Assembly: GCF_000633355.1 (NCBI RefSeq)
Contig: NZ_AYMQ01000041.1
Location: 1 to 64,000, forward strand
DNA: 64,000 bases
DNA from: Serratia sp. H1w
Lineage (GTDB): Bacteria > Pseudomonadota > Gammaproteobacteria > Enterobacterales > Enterobacteriaceae
Direction: 5' to 3'
Part shown: positions 7,124 to 14,900 of the stretch, one piece after another
Layout: each line of letters begins with the position of its first letter
How positions within the stretch are numbered: position 1 is the first letter of the stretch
Translations under genes and position numbers: made by a program
The notes under the pieces: model-generated
What the model was told of the DNA's origin: nothing
Database searches by the model: none
The model's input: the letters and a program-made list of their open reading frames with translations, nothing else

Positions 7124-7838
7124 TTGAACCTCGTGATTGCTTGTTGGTGTTTTGCTGCAAGAATTGAGCAAGAGAACGCTCGAATTTTTGCTCCCATTGC
7201 GACTGCTGCAGTTCGCTTCGTTCGGCTTGCCAGTACACGACAAAATCAGCTAAAGCAGCGGCGAAAATATCCGGCGGTACTTCCGGGCATTGAGTGATTA
7301 CCGGTCGCCAGTTTTGAAACATGGGGAACGGTCGATCATCAGGTAATAAATCTCCCTCGCGCACATGCGCGTTGTGTGGGGTTTTATCTTTTAGATCTTT
7401 ATCTTTATCTTTATCTTTATCTGGTGTGACATTGCGTGACGCGTTGTGACGGGCTTCTTTCTCCTTGGCTAGTCGCTGCCGTTCACGCTGAGCATTTTTA
7501 CGTTCTGCGGCAGACTTGGCGCCGGTTTCAGGGTTGCCAGAGTCTTCACGTTTAACCTGCCGTTTCTTCCAACCAGTGAGATCTTTCCCGTCCAAAACTC
7601 TGCCTTGCATAGCTTCTAAAATCTGCCCAATATCACGCTCAGTCACGTCGAGCGCACTTGCTAAATCTTCGTGCGTGACATCTGCGTGACCTCGCGTGAC
7701 ACTCTGTGATGCGCTGACTAACAGGTGCAAATATGTCGCCTGTACTAGTGCCACAGGCTGCCCCGACAATCTGGCTATAGTTCGCCATTTGGGGTCATTC
7801 GGCATGTCGTGCCAGAGCCGCAACCATGAATTAGCCAT
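6939..7838 (-). CDS. phage replication initiation protein (O-like, DnaT-type N-terminus)
   Basis: 299 residues from MANSWLRLWHDM. The N-terminal 90 residues are a winged-helix unit with LASALDVTERDIGQILEAM. A Lys/Glu/Arg-rich linker follows (about 105-155) and contains the run DKDKDKDKD. The C-terminal domain contains DIFAAALADFVVYWQAER and QKFERSLAQFL. This is the usual layout of replication proteins in lambdoid prophages of enterics. The start has GGGGAG eight bases upstream. The origin is usually inside this gene, and the repeat at 7395-7422 is a candidate position. It overlaps the P-like gene by 185 bases. Confidence 0.7.
   Translation of the reverse strand: MANSWLRLWHDMPNDPKWRTIARLSGQPVALVQATYLHLLVSASQSVTRGHADVTHEDLASALDVTERDIGQILEAMQGRVLDGKDLTGWKKRQVKREDSGNPETGAKSAAERKNAQRERQRLAKEKEARHNASRNVTPDKDKDKDKDLKDKTPHNAHVREGDLLPDDRPFPMFQNWRPVITQCPEVPPDIFAAALADFVVYWQAERSELQQSQWEQKFERSLAQFLQQNTNKQSRGSNANVQTTDPLQQVRAARNAERARCGLEPLGDDGEDLFPTVAQEERHHTLDGLGSDDFKALE
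7395..7422. repeat. ATCTTT hexanucleotide tandem repeat (4.7 copies)
   Basis: Four perfect copies of ATCTTT plus a partial fifth, inside the O-like gene. On the coding strand this gives alternating Asp-Lys codons. Since the unit is six bases, copy-number changes keep the frame and only lengthen or shorten the charged linker. Iterons within O genes are known phage origins, but these units are shorter than typical iterons. Confidence 0.8.
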
Positions 7839-7921
7839 CAACATACTCCCCACTTGGATTGCTAACGAAAATCTCAAGTGATATTTTAATTTCAATCAAT
7901 TGCATGTTTTTTGGAGATAAT

Positions 7922-8137
7922 ATGACCAGTTTTATAGCTATCCCCCACAGACCTGAAATTGCAGTTAGGTACGAGTCCGATCAAGACCGGGTTGTTATTA
8001 GCCTCGATGATTGCCCCAACATCACTGACCCGCAGCTCGGCCTCTATCAGGAGATCACCATCGACGCCAATGACATACCTGAGTTGATTGACGCCCTCAG
8101 CAAGGCGTATCAGCACGCTCAAACCAAGAAATCCTAA
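7922..8137 (+). CDS. small acidic protein, convergent with the cro operon
   Basis: 71 residues from MTSFIAIPHRPE. It is acidic, with a strand-rich first half and a C-terminal helix (DIPELIDALSKAYQHA). The ATG at 7922 has GGAG five bases upstream. It is read against the leftward early operon, between O and the frameshifted gene, which is unusual and resembles a moron. The antisense frame (7892-8191) gives a less protein-like product. Function unknown. Confidence 0.5.
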   Translation: MTSFIAIPHRPEIAVRYESDQDRVVISLDDCPNITDPQLGLYQEITIDANDIPELIDALSKAYQHAQTKKS

Positions 8138-8158
8138 AACTTCAACAAAGCCCTTTTT

Positions 8159-8178
8159 GCCAGTACTTTGGTACTGGC
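8159..8178. terminator. hairpin between convergent small genes
   Basis: GCCAGTAC and GTACTGGC pair around a TTTG loop. The hairpin lies after the plus-strand gene (ends 8137) and after the minus-strand pseudogene (ends 8188). The T tract is on the 5' side for the plus strand, so termination is possible but weak. Confidence 0.35.
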
Positions 8179-8187
8179 CTCCTCTAA

Positions 8188-8441
8188 TCACCGACGCCCC
8201 ATGCGACGCCCTGGTACATGCGGACGGTCTGGCTTGCCCTTCACCCGCTTTAGCGGCTTTGCGTACGTCTTTGCGACCGCAAGGCTGCTGGCGATGGTCG
8301 CATTTGGGTATGCCAGGTAATGATTGGCGCCGTGGACTGCAGCAGAACGCGCGACTTCAACAGAAAATCCATTACTTACCAGTTGATCGCGGATCTGCGC
8401 TTCAACTTGTTCTCTTGAAATTCTCTTGAAAAATTAGCCAT
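8188..8441 (-). pseudogene. small phage gene broken by an 11-bp tandem duplication
   Basis: From the ATG at 8441 (with the shared GGAGCATAAACCA leader) translation runs MANFSRE and then leaves frame, ending after 21 codons. Removing one copy of an 11-bp direct repeat (8410-8420 = 8421-8431, TTCTCTTGAAA on the plus strand) restores a clean 80-codon frame continuing QVEAQIRDQL, then VHGANHYLAYPNATIA, and ending KGKPDRPHVPGRRMGRR before TGA at 8188. The restored protein is a basic phage protein of unknown role, placed between the YdaT-like gene and O. The duplication is clear; whether it is a fixed mutation, a reversible switch or a sequencing artefact cannot be told from one sequence. Confidence 0.75.
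8410..8431. repeat. perfect 11-bp tandem duplication causing a frameshift
   Basis: Two adjacent copies of TTCTCTTGAAA. Eleven is not a multiple of three, so the extra copy shifts the small gene out of frame. Slippage between copies would restore it. Confidence 0.9.
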
Positions 8442-8455
8442 TGGTTTATGCTCCG
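8439..8455 (-). promoter_or_regulatory. repeated translation-start cassette, copy 2
   Basis: CGGAGCATAAACCAATG on the minus strand, in front of the frameshifted small gene; identical to copy 1 through the ATG. Confidence 0.75.
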
Positions 8456-8459
8456 ATCG

Positions 8460-9023
8460 TTAAAAACAGCCGCTGAATACTGCGGCAGCGCTGGCCATAA
8501 CTGCAGCCCACCGATCCGGCGGTGCCAGCCTTACCAGCGATTCAATGCCCTCGCGGATTTCTTTCTCCAGTTCACGCAACGGTGCTCCGAGTAATGCCGC
8601 CTGTTTGGCATCCGCGCATTCTTTGATGGCGTCGGCCACCAGTTCAAACTTGGTTTTCCCCTGCTTCAATCCGTATTTTCTGGCTATCTCTATCGGCATC
8701 ACGTCGGCAATTACCGGCGCCAGCTGCAGGACGTAACCGGCGTACTTCTCAGTACGGTGCGGGTTATCCAACCAGCGGAAAATGTTCTGTCTGTTGTTAC
8801 GGTCAGAATCCCCCAATTGGAGGCCTTTTCCGTCACGTCGAAACCATTCATCGGTGATCAACTTTGCGATAGTTTCCTGTGCCCGGCCCGGCAGCGTGCT
8901 CTGCCAATCCTCGACGGCCAGCCGCACCGCCTCGGGTTTGACGCTGGCACGGCGCCGCATGGAAGATTGATTTTCTGAACTCAGGCGCTGGCCACTCGCC
9001 CTGATAGCATTTGCAAATGACAT
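8460..9023 (-). CDS. YdaT-like phage regulator in the CII position
   Basis: 187 residues. The central part RQNIFRWLDN, then MPIEIARKYG, resembles the YdaT family of lambdoid prophages, which follow a YdaS/Cro-type gene. The C-terminal KECADAKQAALLGAP and LEKEIREGIESLVRL helices are shared with similar prophage proteins. It lies three bases after the Cro-like gene, where lambda has cII, so it may regulate lysogeny. YdaT of the Rac prophage affects cell division when overproduced. Family assignment is moderate. Confidence 0.5.
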   Translation of the reverse strand: MSFANAIRASGQRLSSENQSSMRRRASVKPEAVRLAVEDWQSTLPGRAQETIAKLITDEWFRRDGKGLQLGDSDRNNRQNIFRWLDNPHRTEKYAGYVLQLAPVIADVMPIEIARKYGLKQGKTKFELVADAIKECADAKQAALLGAPLRELEKEIREGIESLVRLAPPDRWAAVMASAAAVFSGCF

Positions 9024-9025
9024 GG

Positions 9026-9256
9026 CTAACTCTCCAGTTTCTGAGGTATACCTGATGTCGGATTGGGATGTATGTCTGGGCGCAATTCGTGCGGGGTTAT
9101 ACCCGTAAGATTGAAAATCTTTATCAGGTAGCCTTCTGGAACCCTTCCCTTATCCCGATGCCTCCAGTGGCTAACTGTCATTGGGCTTACTTCCAGAGCC
9201 CTAGCCAAACAAGAAGCGTTATTGAGTTTCTTAATTACTTGATCTAGCGCTGTCAT
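9026..9256 (-). CDS. Cro-like (YdaS-type) transcriptional regulator
   Basis: 76 residues. Helix-turn-helix at about residues 15-45 (ASCLARALEVSPMTVSHWRHRDKG), followed by VPEGYLIKIFNLTGITPHELRPD, typical of small Cro/YdaS repressors. It is the first gene of the leftward operon, divergent from the CI-like gene across a 106-bp operator region. By analogy it turns off repressor synthesis during lytic growth. Confidence 0.75.
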   Translation of the reverse strand: MTALDQVIKKLNNASCLARALEVSPMTVSHWRHRDKGRVPEGYLIKIFNLTGITPHELRPDIHPNPTSGIPQKLES

Positions 9257-9287
9257 TTTTGAACCTCATCATTTACGACAAAGTTGA

Positions 9288-9357
9288 TTAAATAATTTAT
9301 TTATACTTCGTGTCAATATTTTATTTATTTCATGCGTTAAATAAATTGTTTATACTT
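9288..9357. promoter_or_regulatory. cI/cro divergent operator-promoter region (OR-like)
   Basis: Two 21-bp direct repeats at 9288-9308 and 9337-9357 agree at 19 positions; both run TTAAATAA..TTTATACTT. Between them lies TAAATAAAATATTGAC on the minus strand (9312-9327), carrying a consensus -35 TTGACA (9311-9316) for cro. On the plus strand TATACT (9351-9356) is a -10 whose start point would fall on the repressor ATG at 9363, giving a leaderless message as for lambda cI. Operator role is inferred from symmetry and position. Confidence 0.6.
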
Positions 9358-9362
9358 ATGAT

Positions 9363-9935
9363 ATGAAAGAGAAAAAAACTAACTCACTAACAGCATTCGA
9401 AGAGCGTATGTCTCTCCTTATGCAGATGAAAGATCTGAATAAAGCAGATCTGGCACGTATAGCCGGAGTTAGCCCCCAGGCTGTTAACGGCTGGTTCAAT
9501 AGGGGTGAGATCGGAAAAGCTTCTGCCAAGAAAATCTCTTCAGTTACCGGCGTATCTGTCGACTGGCTGCTTGAAGGTAGCCCTGAGTTGCACGAGCTAA
9601 ATGCACATCGTGGCAAGCGACTAGCCGATTGGTTTAAGGATGGATTTCCTGAGCATGAAGCCTCTTTCTTTGCAGACCTTGTTAATGGGCAAGTGGCTTT
9701 TACTGATAAAACAGCCAGGAGGATAGAGGTAGATTACAGCCTTCCCTTCAACTACTTGGATTCTGGCAATTCTCTTGGTGCCCCCTCAAACCTTAATGAT
9801 GATGACAAAGAACTTTTGTACTATTTTCATAAGCTTACAAAAAAATCGAAACAAGAACTCTTAGAAAACGTCAAAAAGCAGGCTATTTTTTACGATGATA
9901 TGTTTGAAGAACTAAAAAAGCTTAGAGAGCAGTAA
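9363..9935 (+). CDS. CI-type prophage repressor without a peptidase domain
   Basis: 190 residues. Helix-turn-helix of the XRE class at about residues 25-65 (KADLARIAGVSPQAVNGWF, then ISSVTGVSVDWLLEG). The C-terminal half lacks the S24/LexA-like autocleavage domain: there is no Ala-Gly cleavage site and no Ser-Lys pair in the expected context. It ends in a charged helix (LTKKSKQELLENVKKQ) likely used for oligomers. The repressor of an intact lambdoid prophage is the best reading from position. Without self-cleavage, induction would need another route such as an antirepressor. The coding region is AT-rich. Confidence 0.7.
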   Translation: MKEKKTNSLTAFEERMSLLMQMKDLNKADLARIAGVSPQAVNGWFNRGEIGKASAKKISSVTGVSVDWLLEGSPELHELNAHRGKRLADWFKDGFPEHEASFFADLVNGQVAFTDKTARRIEVDYSLPFNYLDSGNSLGAPSNLNDDDKELLYYFHKLTKKSKQELLENVKKQAIFYDDMFEELKKLREQ

Positions 9936-9956
9936 GCAAATAAATCAATGAGTTAC

Positions 9957-9981
9957 AACCGCCTTAATGGCGGTTTTTTTT
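9957..9981 (+). terminator. Rho-independent terminator after the repressor gene
   Basis: AACCGCC pairs with GGCGGTT around TTAAT, followed by a run of T. It isolates the repressor gene from the rightward operon that begins just downstream. Confidence 0.85.
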
Positions 9982-9998
9982 CGTCCGCACGAACCATG

Positions 9999-10037
9999 TA
10001 AATAAAATATTGACCAATATGTAAATATAATATTTAA
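9999..10037 (+). promoter_or_regulatory. second operator/promoter copy (OL/PL-like) for the recE-recT-xis-int operon
   Basis: TAAATAAAATATTGAC at 9999-10014 is an exact 16-base copy of the element on the minus strand at 9312-9327. TTGACC (10010-10015) and an ATTTAA 16 bases later mirror the cro promoter arrangement. This would give repressor control over the rightward recombination operon, as lambda PL/OL does. Inferred from the repeat and its place. Confidence 0.55.
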
Positions 10038-10157
10038 TTGAACACATCAAAAGCACCGCAGTGCTCAGGAAATGTTCTGACACCGGGAAAGACCGGGGAC
10101 GGCTGGAGAGACAGCGAGCATAAACCAATGTTCAACCAGGCAGCAGAGGGTTACACG

Positions 10158-10673
10158 ATGACTACTAAGCAAAATGCAATTGTTCTGGCAAGAACCGCAC
10201 GTAGCGAAGCCGCCAATACGGCAAAACGTACCATTGCATCAATCATCACCAACTGGAATGAGTGTGTAAAACAAGCCGGGTTCACAGGTGTATTTGATTT
10301 TCCGACCACTGGTTACACCCGAAAAGCACAACTCATTGCAGATCTGGAACGTTGCGCCGCGCAGTTGGACGATTACTGTGAGCCTAACCCTTTCGCCCCG
10401 CACACCGTTGAGCAGCAGACTCGCGAATTAAATGCAGCGCTTACTCGCGTTCTTGATGCCGATGAGGCGCACGCCGAAGCGTTCGAAATTAACCTCCGCA
10501 TGGGCCCAGTGAAAAATACAGTTTTGGTCAAGGTTGTATCAGGACTTAATCAACGTGCCGAATTCTACGGCCGGTTCCAATGGGGTCGCACTGTTGCATT
10601 CAAGAGTATCCCTGGAGCCACTCGCTGTATGTTTAGTTCTTTATCTGCAGGTGATATCAAACACGGCCTTTAA
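10158..10673 (+). CDS. phage protein, unknown, first gene of the rightward operon
   Basis: 171 residues from MTTKQNAIVL. Predicted helical N-terminal half, then a strand-rich C-terminus with FEINLRMGPVKNTVLV and RCMFSSL. A ribosome site GAGGG lies seven bases before the ATG at 10158. The longer frame upstream also holds the shared start cassette at 10114-10130 (ATG at 10128), so a 10-codon extension is possible. No motif recognised. Confidence 0.5.
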   Translation: MTTKQNAIVLARTARSEAANTAKRTIASIITNWNECVKQAGFTGVFDFPTTGYTRKAQLIADLERCAAQLDDYCEPNPFAPHTVEQQTRELNAALTRVLDADEAHAEAFEINLRMGPVKNTVLVKVVSGLNQRAEFYGRFQWGRTVAFKSIPGATRCMFSSLSAGDIKHGL

Positions 10674-10731
10674 TCAATCGCCAAATTAAATTGATAGCCT
10701 TATTAGGGCGTAATAATCGAGACATAATCTA

Positions 10732-10926
10732 ATGAATAACATCGTTCCTAATAGCGGAAAAGCGGTAACCCTGCGTCATAAACGCACAGGCGCGCCATGG
10801 GATGTATCATTTGACTACGTACGCAGCGTCTATCGGTTCGAGCCTACCGGCAACCTTCGGGCGATCAAAGCACCATTTGAATCACCAGGGATCCCACCGG
10901 AATTTGAGCCGGCAGGCACTCACTGA
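10732..10926 (+). CDS. small phage protein, unknown
   Basis: 64 residues from MNNIVPNSGKAV. It is basic in the first half (TLRHKRTGAPWDVSFDYV) and proline-rich at the end. The ribosome site is weak. It lies in the rightward early operon between two unknown genes. Similar short proteins occur in prophages, but I cannot name a function. Confidence 0.4.
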   Translation: MNNIVPNSGKAVTLRHKRTGAPWDVSFDYVRSVYRFEPTGNLRAIKAPFESPGIPPEFEPAGTH

Positions 10927-11168
10927 GTACCAAGCCCAGCCAGCGGTGGTGAACACTGGCAGTAAGCGATTGGTTCTTGACCTTGCTAATGCGCTTACGG
11001 ACCGCCGGGAAAGACCGGCAAAAAAGCAACACCAGGGAACGGTCGTATATTCCCGCGCGCAGATGTAGGTAATACGACGCCGGAAACGTAACCGGCGACC
11101 TAATTGTTTTTAATTCAGTTTATTAATTAAGTTATGGATCCCCATTACCTAAAACCGGAGTATGACCA
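10927..11168 (+). other. gap in the rightward phage operon
   Basis: About 240 bases. An open frame from GTG codons at 10946/10949 to 11068 could encode some 40 basic residues (ending RERPAKKQHQG..), but no ribosome site supports it. A GC hairpin CGCCGG/CCGGCG at about 11080-11097 precedes a T-rich stretch. Nothing else is seen before the next start cassette. Confidence 0.3.
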
Positions 11169-11462
11169 ATGAGCAAGACAGTTATTTTTAAATTAGAGCA
11201 GGTCAGCAACAATATCGCCAAAGTATTTTCTAACGGCGAAACTGCTGGTTATATCGCGCTGCCGGAAAACGAACATCAAAACCAACAGCCTTTCGCTATC
11301 ACCCACAATGGCAAAGACATTGGCTATGAGCATTGCGATGTATGTGCTATCGAAGCTGTTATCCGCCGCTTTGAACGTATCCCCCTTTCGGTGGAAATCA
11401 ACCTCATTACGCCTAAAGAGGTTGCCCGTTCAGTAAGCATCAACGTGGTATCCATTCACTGA
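11169..11462 (+). CDS. phage protein, unknown
   Basis: 97 residues. An N-terminal strand pattern (VIFKLEQVSNNIAKVFSNGETAGYIAL) is followed by a helix with GYEHCDVCAIEAVIRRFER. Two cysteines sit close together. The start has the cassette CCGGAGTATGACCAATG. It ends just before a terminator. Function unknown. Confidence 0.5.
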   Translation: MSKTVIFKLEQVSNNIAKVFSNGETAGYIALPENEHQNQQPFAITHNGKDIGYEHCDVCAIEAVIRRFERIPLSVEINLITPKEVARSVSINVVSIH

Positions 11463-11479
11463 TTGCTGTGTGTAGTCTT

Positions 11480-11506
11480 CCCCGCTGCCGTTGGCGGGGC
11501 TTTTTT
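11480..11506 (+). terminator. Rho-independent terminator
   Basis: CCCCGC pairs with GCGGGG (loop TGCCGTTG), followed by C and six T. It is downstream of the 97-residue gene and within the rightward operon, so antitermination would be needed for recE expression from the distal promoter. Confidence 0.75.
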
Positions 11507-11595
11507 GAAGCTATTGAAATGCGTCCTGCGTTTCCTATCTGGGGGCGTAAATTCACGGGGCGCATTTCAATACCAACCAACACGAGAATTTAATA

Positions 11596-11823
11596 ATGGA
11601 AAAAGTATTCTCCCCGCCAGTCGCGCGCGAATCGCAGGCCAAATATTGCAAAGAAAAAAACTATCCGCATTTCGCGCCACTTGACGGAATTTGTTATCGC
11701 TGCAAGCGGGACATTTATCAGCAACAAACTGCGTCCCCGCGTCCTACTGGCATTTCAGTTCAAGAGGCAGGCAGCAAACTGATTTGCTTCTGCCCTCACT
11801 GCAACCGCAGTTATGACGACTAA
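11596..11823 (+). CDS. small zinc-ribbon-like phage protein
   Basis: 75 residues. CYRCKRDIY (about 34-42) and CFCPHCNRSYDD at the end provide two CxxC pairs suited to bind one zinc. Between them lies SVQEAGSKLI. The family is common in enterobacterial prophages with no known role; nucleic-acid binding is plausible. It begins after a GAG ribosome site and ends before a hairpin. Confidence 0.55.
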   Translation: MEKVFSPPVARESQAKYCKEKNYPHFAPLDGICYRCKRDIYQQQTASPRPTGISVQEAGSKLICFCPHCNRSYDD

Positions 11824-11833
11824 AAAGTAAAAA

Positions 11834-11852
11834 GGCCCGCACAAGGCGGGCC
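11834..11852 (-). terminator. hairpin with T-rich flank on the minus strand
   Basis: GGCCCGC/GCGGGCC around ACAAG. The T-rich flank (TTTTTACTTTTTA) is on the minus-strand side, so it would stop leftward antisense transcription better than the rightward operon. Confidence 0.4.
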
Positions 11853-11921
11853 AGTCTACCGGCTTAACGTCCCGGTGACGGGTTACCGGGGAACCACCCC
11901 CAGCAACCGGAGCATAAACCA

Positions 11922-11966
11922 ATGACCAACCGAAGCAGATCATCGATCGGTTGGGATTCTACCTAA
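11922..11966 (+). CDS. 14-codon upstream ORF ahead of recE
   Basis: Starts with the full cassette CCGGAGCATAAACCAATG, encodes 14 residues (MTNRSRSSIGWDST) and stops 18 bases before the recE ATG. CCAACCGA (11926-11933) can pair with TCGGTTGG (11947-11954), a hairpin inside the short frame. Its opening ATGACCAACC equals the first ten bases of recT, so it could be a leader peptide or the relic of a gene start left by recombination. Confidence 0.4.
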   Translation: MTNRSRSSIGWDST

Positions 11967-11984
11967 TTTCAGGAGAACTGCATA

Positions 11985-14900
11985 ATGCAAAATGTTGCCA
12001 GCTATCTTTTACGTGCGAAGCAAAAATCAGGTAAGCCGCACGCTTATGTTCAATTTGTCGTGGAAGATGGTGACGATGCTGAAACAATTCTCAGCTATCT
12101 GATCATGAAGGCAAAGCTCGTAAAAAATGATTACTTCGCTGCCGTTCGTATCGACTTCCCCGTTGTTGACGGACTGCCAGGTGATGGTGAATTCAGCGAA
12201 ACCTTTTGGCTTGAATGGGCTCTTGAAGGTGAAACAGGTAAAACATGCGTCCCACGCGCCACGCTTGATCCCACTATCGCGTTTCCTAAGCTTTACCCTT
12301 ACATGATCAAGGCCGACGCAGATACACCGGCAAAAATACCAGAGCCGCCAGCCAAGGAAGAGGCCAAGTATCACGCGACAAACCTTGATAAGCATACTGT
12401 CATTGCTGCAGCCTGGCAGCTCGGCCGCGACTGCCTGCAGTTGAATGATGAGCAGTTAAGAGCTGCAAAGACTCTTGTGATGGACGATTCTCAGCGATAC
12501 CCGCAGAACGTCATCATGGCACTATCAAGCCTCAAGCAGTTTGATTACGTATATCCAGAAATGCCAATAGTAGCCATTGCCGGAATTAAGGCTGTATGGC
12601 CACCGTTCGGGAAAGCACCAGAACTGGGCAAAATTAGTCAGTTCGCTACCGAATACCTGAATGTAAAGGTAGAGGATCGCCAGTCTGTCATTTCCAAGTG
12701 GCAGACCGGCGGTAACGCAGCTGGCAGCCAACAAAAAGAAGACTTGCCGCGCACGTCATCCGGCGCACTGGCCGGCACAGGCAAGGATCCAGTCTACGGC
12801 ACGCCAATAGCGTCCTTTAGCGAACTTGAAACAGTCACCTACCTTGCGCACTACCCATCCGATTTTGATATCAGCAGGCCGCCAATCGGCATTGTTAATG
12901 CAGTAAAAGAGATGAAAGCGCGCAAAGAAAAGTCTCCATTAGCATGGTATGGACAGTTATCCGAAACTCCCGGCATTCTGGACTTTTCCCGAGAGGCCAT
13001 TGGCACGCTTATCCGTAATGCGCCAGAAAAACTTCACCTGACACCCGGCCCACTACGCGGCTATATCAATGCGAACCTGATTGAGATTGACGACAAAACA
13101 GCGCAGGTAAAAACCGATGATCAAACCCAATCGCTGCCGCAGGGCGAGGCAGGCTCACTGGCTGATGAACAGCTTGCGAAAGAAACGCTGGTAGACACAG
13201 CAGCAAGTGTTGGCAGCACGCCGTTGGCGGGCGAACTAACAGCAAGTGATGCCGCAAATGACGGCGAAAAAGAAGAAGTGAACGCCATTAAGGATCTCGA
13301 ACCAACAACGCGCAGTGCGTGGCTGCGGCGCGAAATCATGACTGCGCTTGACGGTAAAACGTCAGTGATGAGTACGGATGATGTCGAGGAGCTTCTCACA
13401 AAAGCTGGCGATTTTAATCACGTATACCTCGCCAGACTGCTAGCCAAAGAGATAGAGCCTTGTGATCCCTTTAAGCAGTTGGCCCAGGACGATATCTATC
13501 ACCTCACTTGCGATGTGCTTGAAGGCTGGATCCATGAAAAAGACGAGCGCTGCCAACTTATCGATGAACGCGTTGAGTTCTATCTGAAAGAAGCGCGTCA
13601 AACGTTGGAACAGGCAGGTGTCGCTAGCCAGCATAAAAACACTGAACTGGCGCGGCCTGATGCCTCAAATTTAGGAGAAAAACCGAAAGTCGCCCAGCAG
13701 CAGCCGGCTGGCGAATTACGCGCCATGGGCGGCAGTAAGTTTGATGTATCAGAATTGTTCGCGGCATCACCGCTAGCCAGTGTAGATAACTCAGCCCCAG
13801 CCGATTTGCGGAAAAATGAGGATCTGACAACCAAGGATGTTCGGGAATTCCTGGATCCGTCAACCAAATCGGCCGATTTGTCAGGTGAAACGGTCGATTC
13901 GTCAGGTGAACACACGCCAGCCGCACAGGAAGAACGGGTCGCCACTACGCCTGCATATTTCGAATCAGGCCGGTACCACGATATCCCGAACGACGTTTAC
14001 CACGCGGCGAATGGCATCAGCAGCACCCAGGTGAAGGATGCACGGATCAGCCTGATGTACTTCCATGGCCGCCACGTCATCAAGTCCATTGCCCGTGAAC
14101 GTAGCGATGCCCTGACTTTTGGCTCGCTCGTCCACACGATGGCGCTGGAGCCGGAAAAACTGGTCAACGATTTCAACATCGAACCAATCATTCCTGAGGG
14201 GGCCTTCACTGGCGTTGCATCAATGCGCGCGTTTATCGACAAACACAACGCAGCACTGCCAAAACAGGCCGACGCCGACACACTTCGGGCAATGATCGAG
14301 AAGCACAACGCCACGCTGCAGGTACCGTATGCCCTGGGCGGTAATGCGGATGAAATCGGCCGGATTTACACCCTGCTGCCTGAGGCATTCCAGAGCATCG
14401 CCGAGGGGCAGAAATTCACAGCTACAGCCATGAAGGCTTGCATCAAAGAGTACAACGCCACCCTTCCCGAAATGCTGAAAACCAGCGGCGGCCGCGATGC
14501 ATTGCTCGAGCAATTGGCAACCATTGATCTGGAGTTCGCCACGTTGGAAAAAGCCATCCCTGCGCCGCTGCCGGTTAGCGGGACAAAAGAGGACATGGCT
14601 GCCCGGATCAAAACGATTCTGCCAGAGGCCATTTTCGCTGACGAAATTCTTGATGCGTGGACGTCCTCAGACGACGGCCGGCAACTGGTAACCCAGCAGC
14701 AAATGCAGGCGGCGAAAGCCATTCAGCGCGCCCTATTCACTCACCCGTCTGCTGGTCCCCTGCTGCAGCATCAGAGCCGCGCGGTTGAGGTGAGCTACTT
14801 CGGGATCGATGAAGACACCGGCCTCGAGGTACGTGTTCGCCCTGACCTTGAGATCGACCTTGATGGTGTTCGCCTGGGTGTGGATCTCAAATCGACCAGC

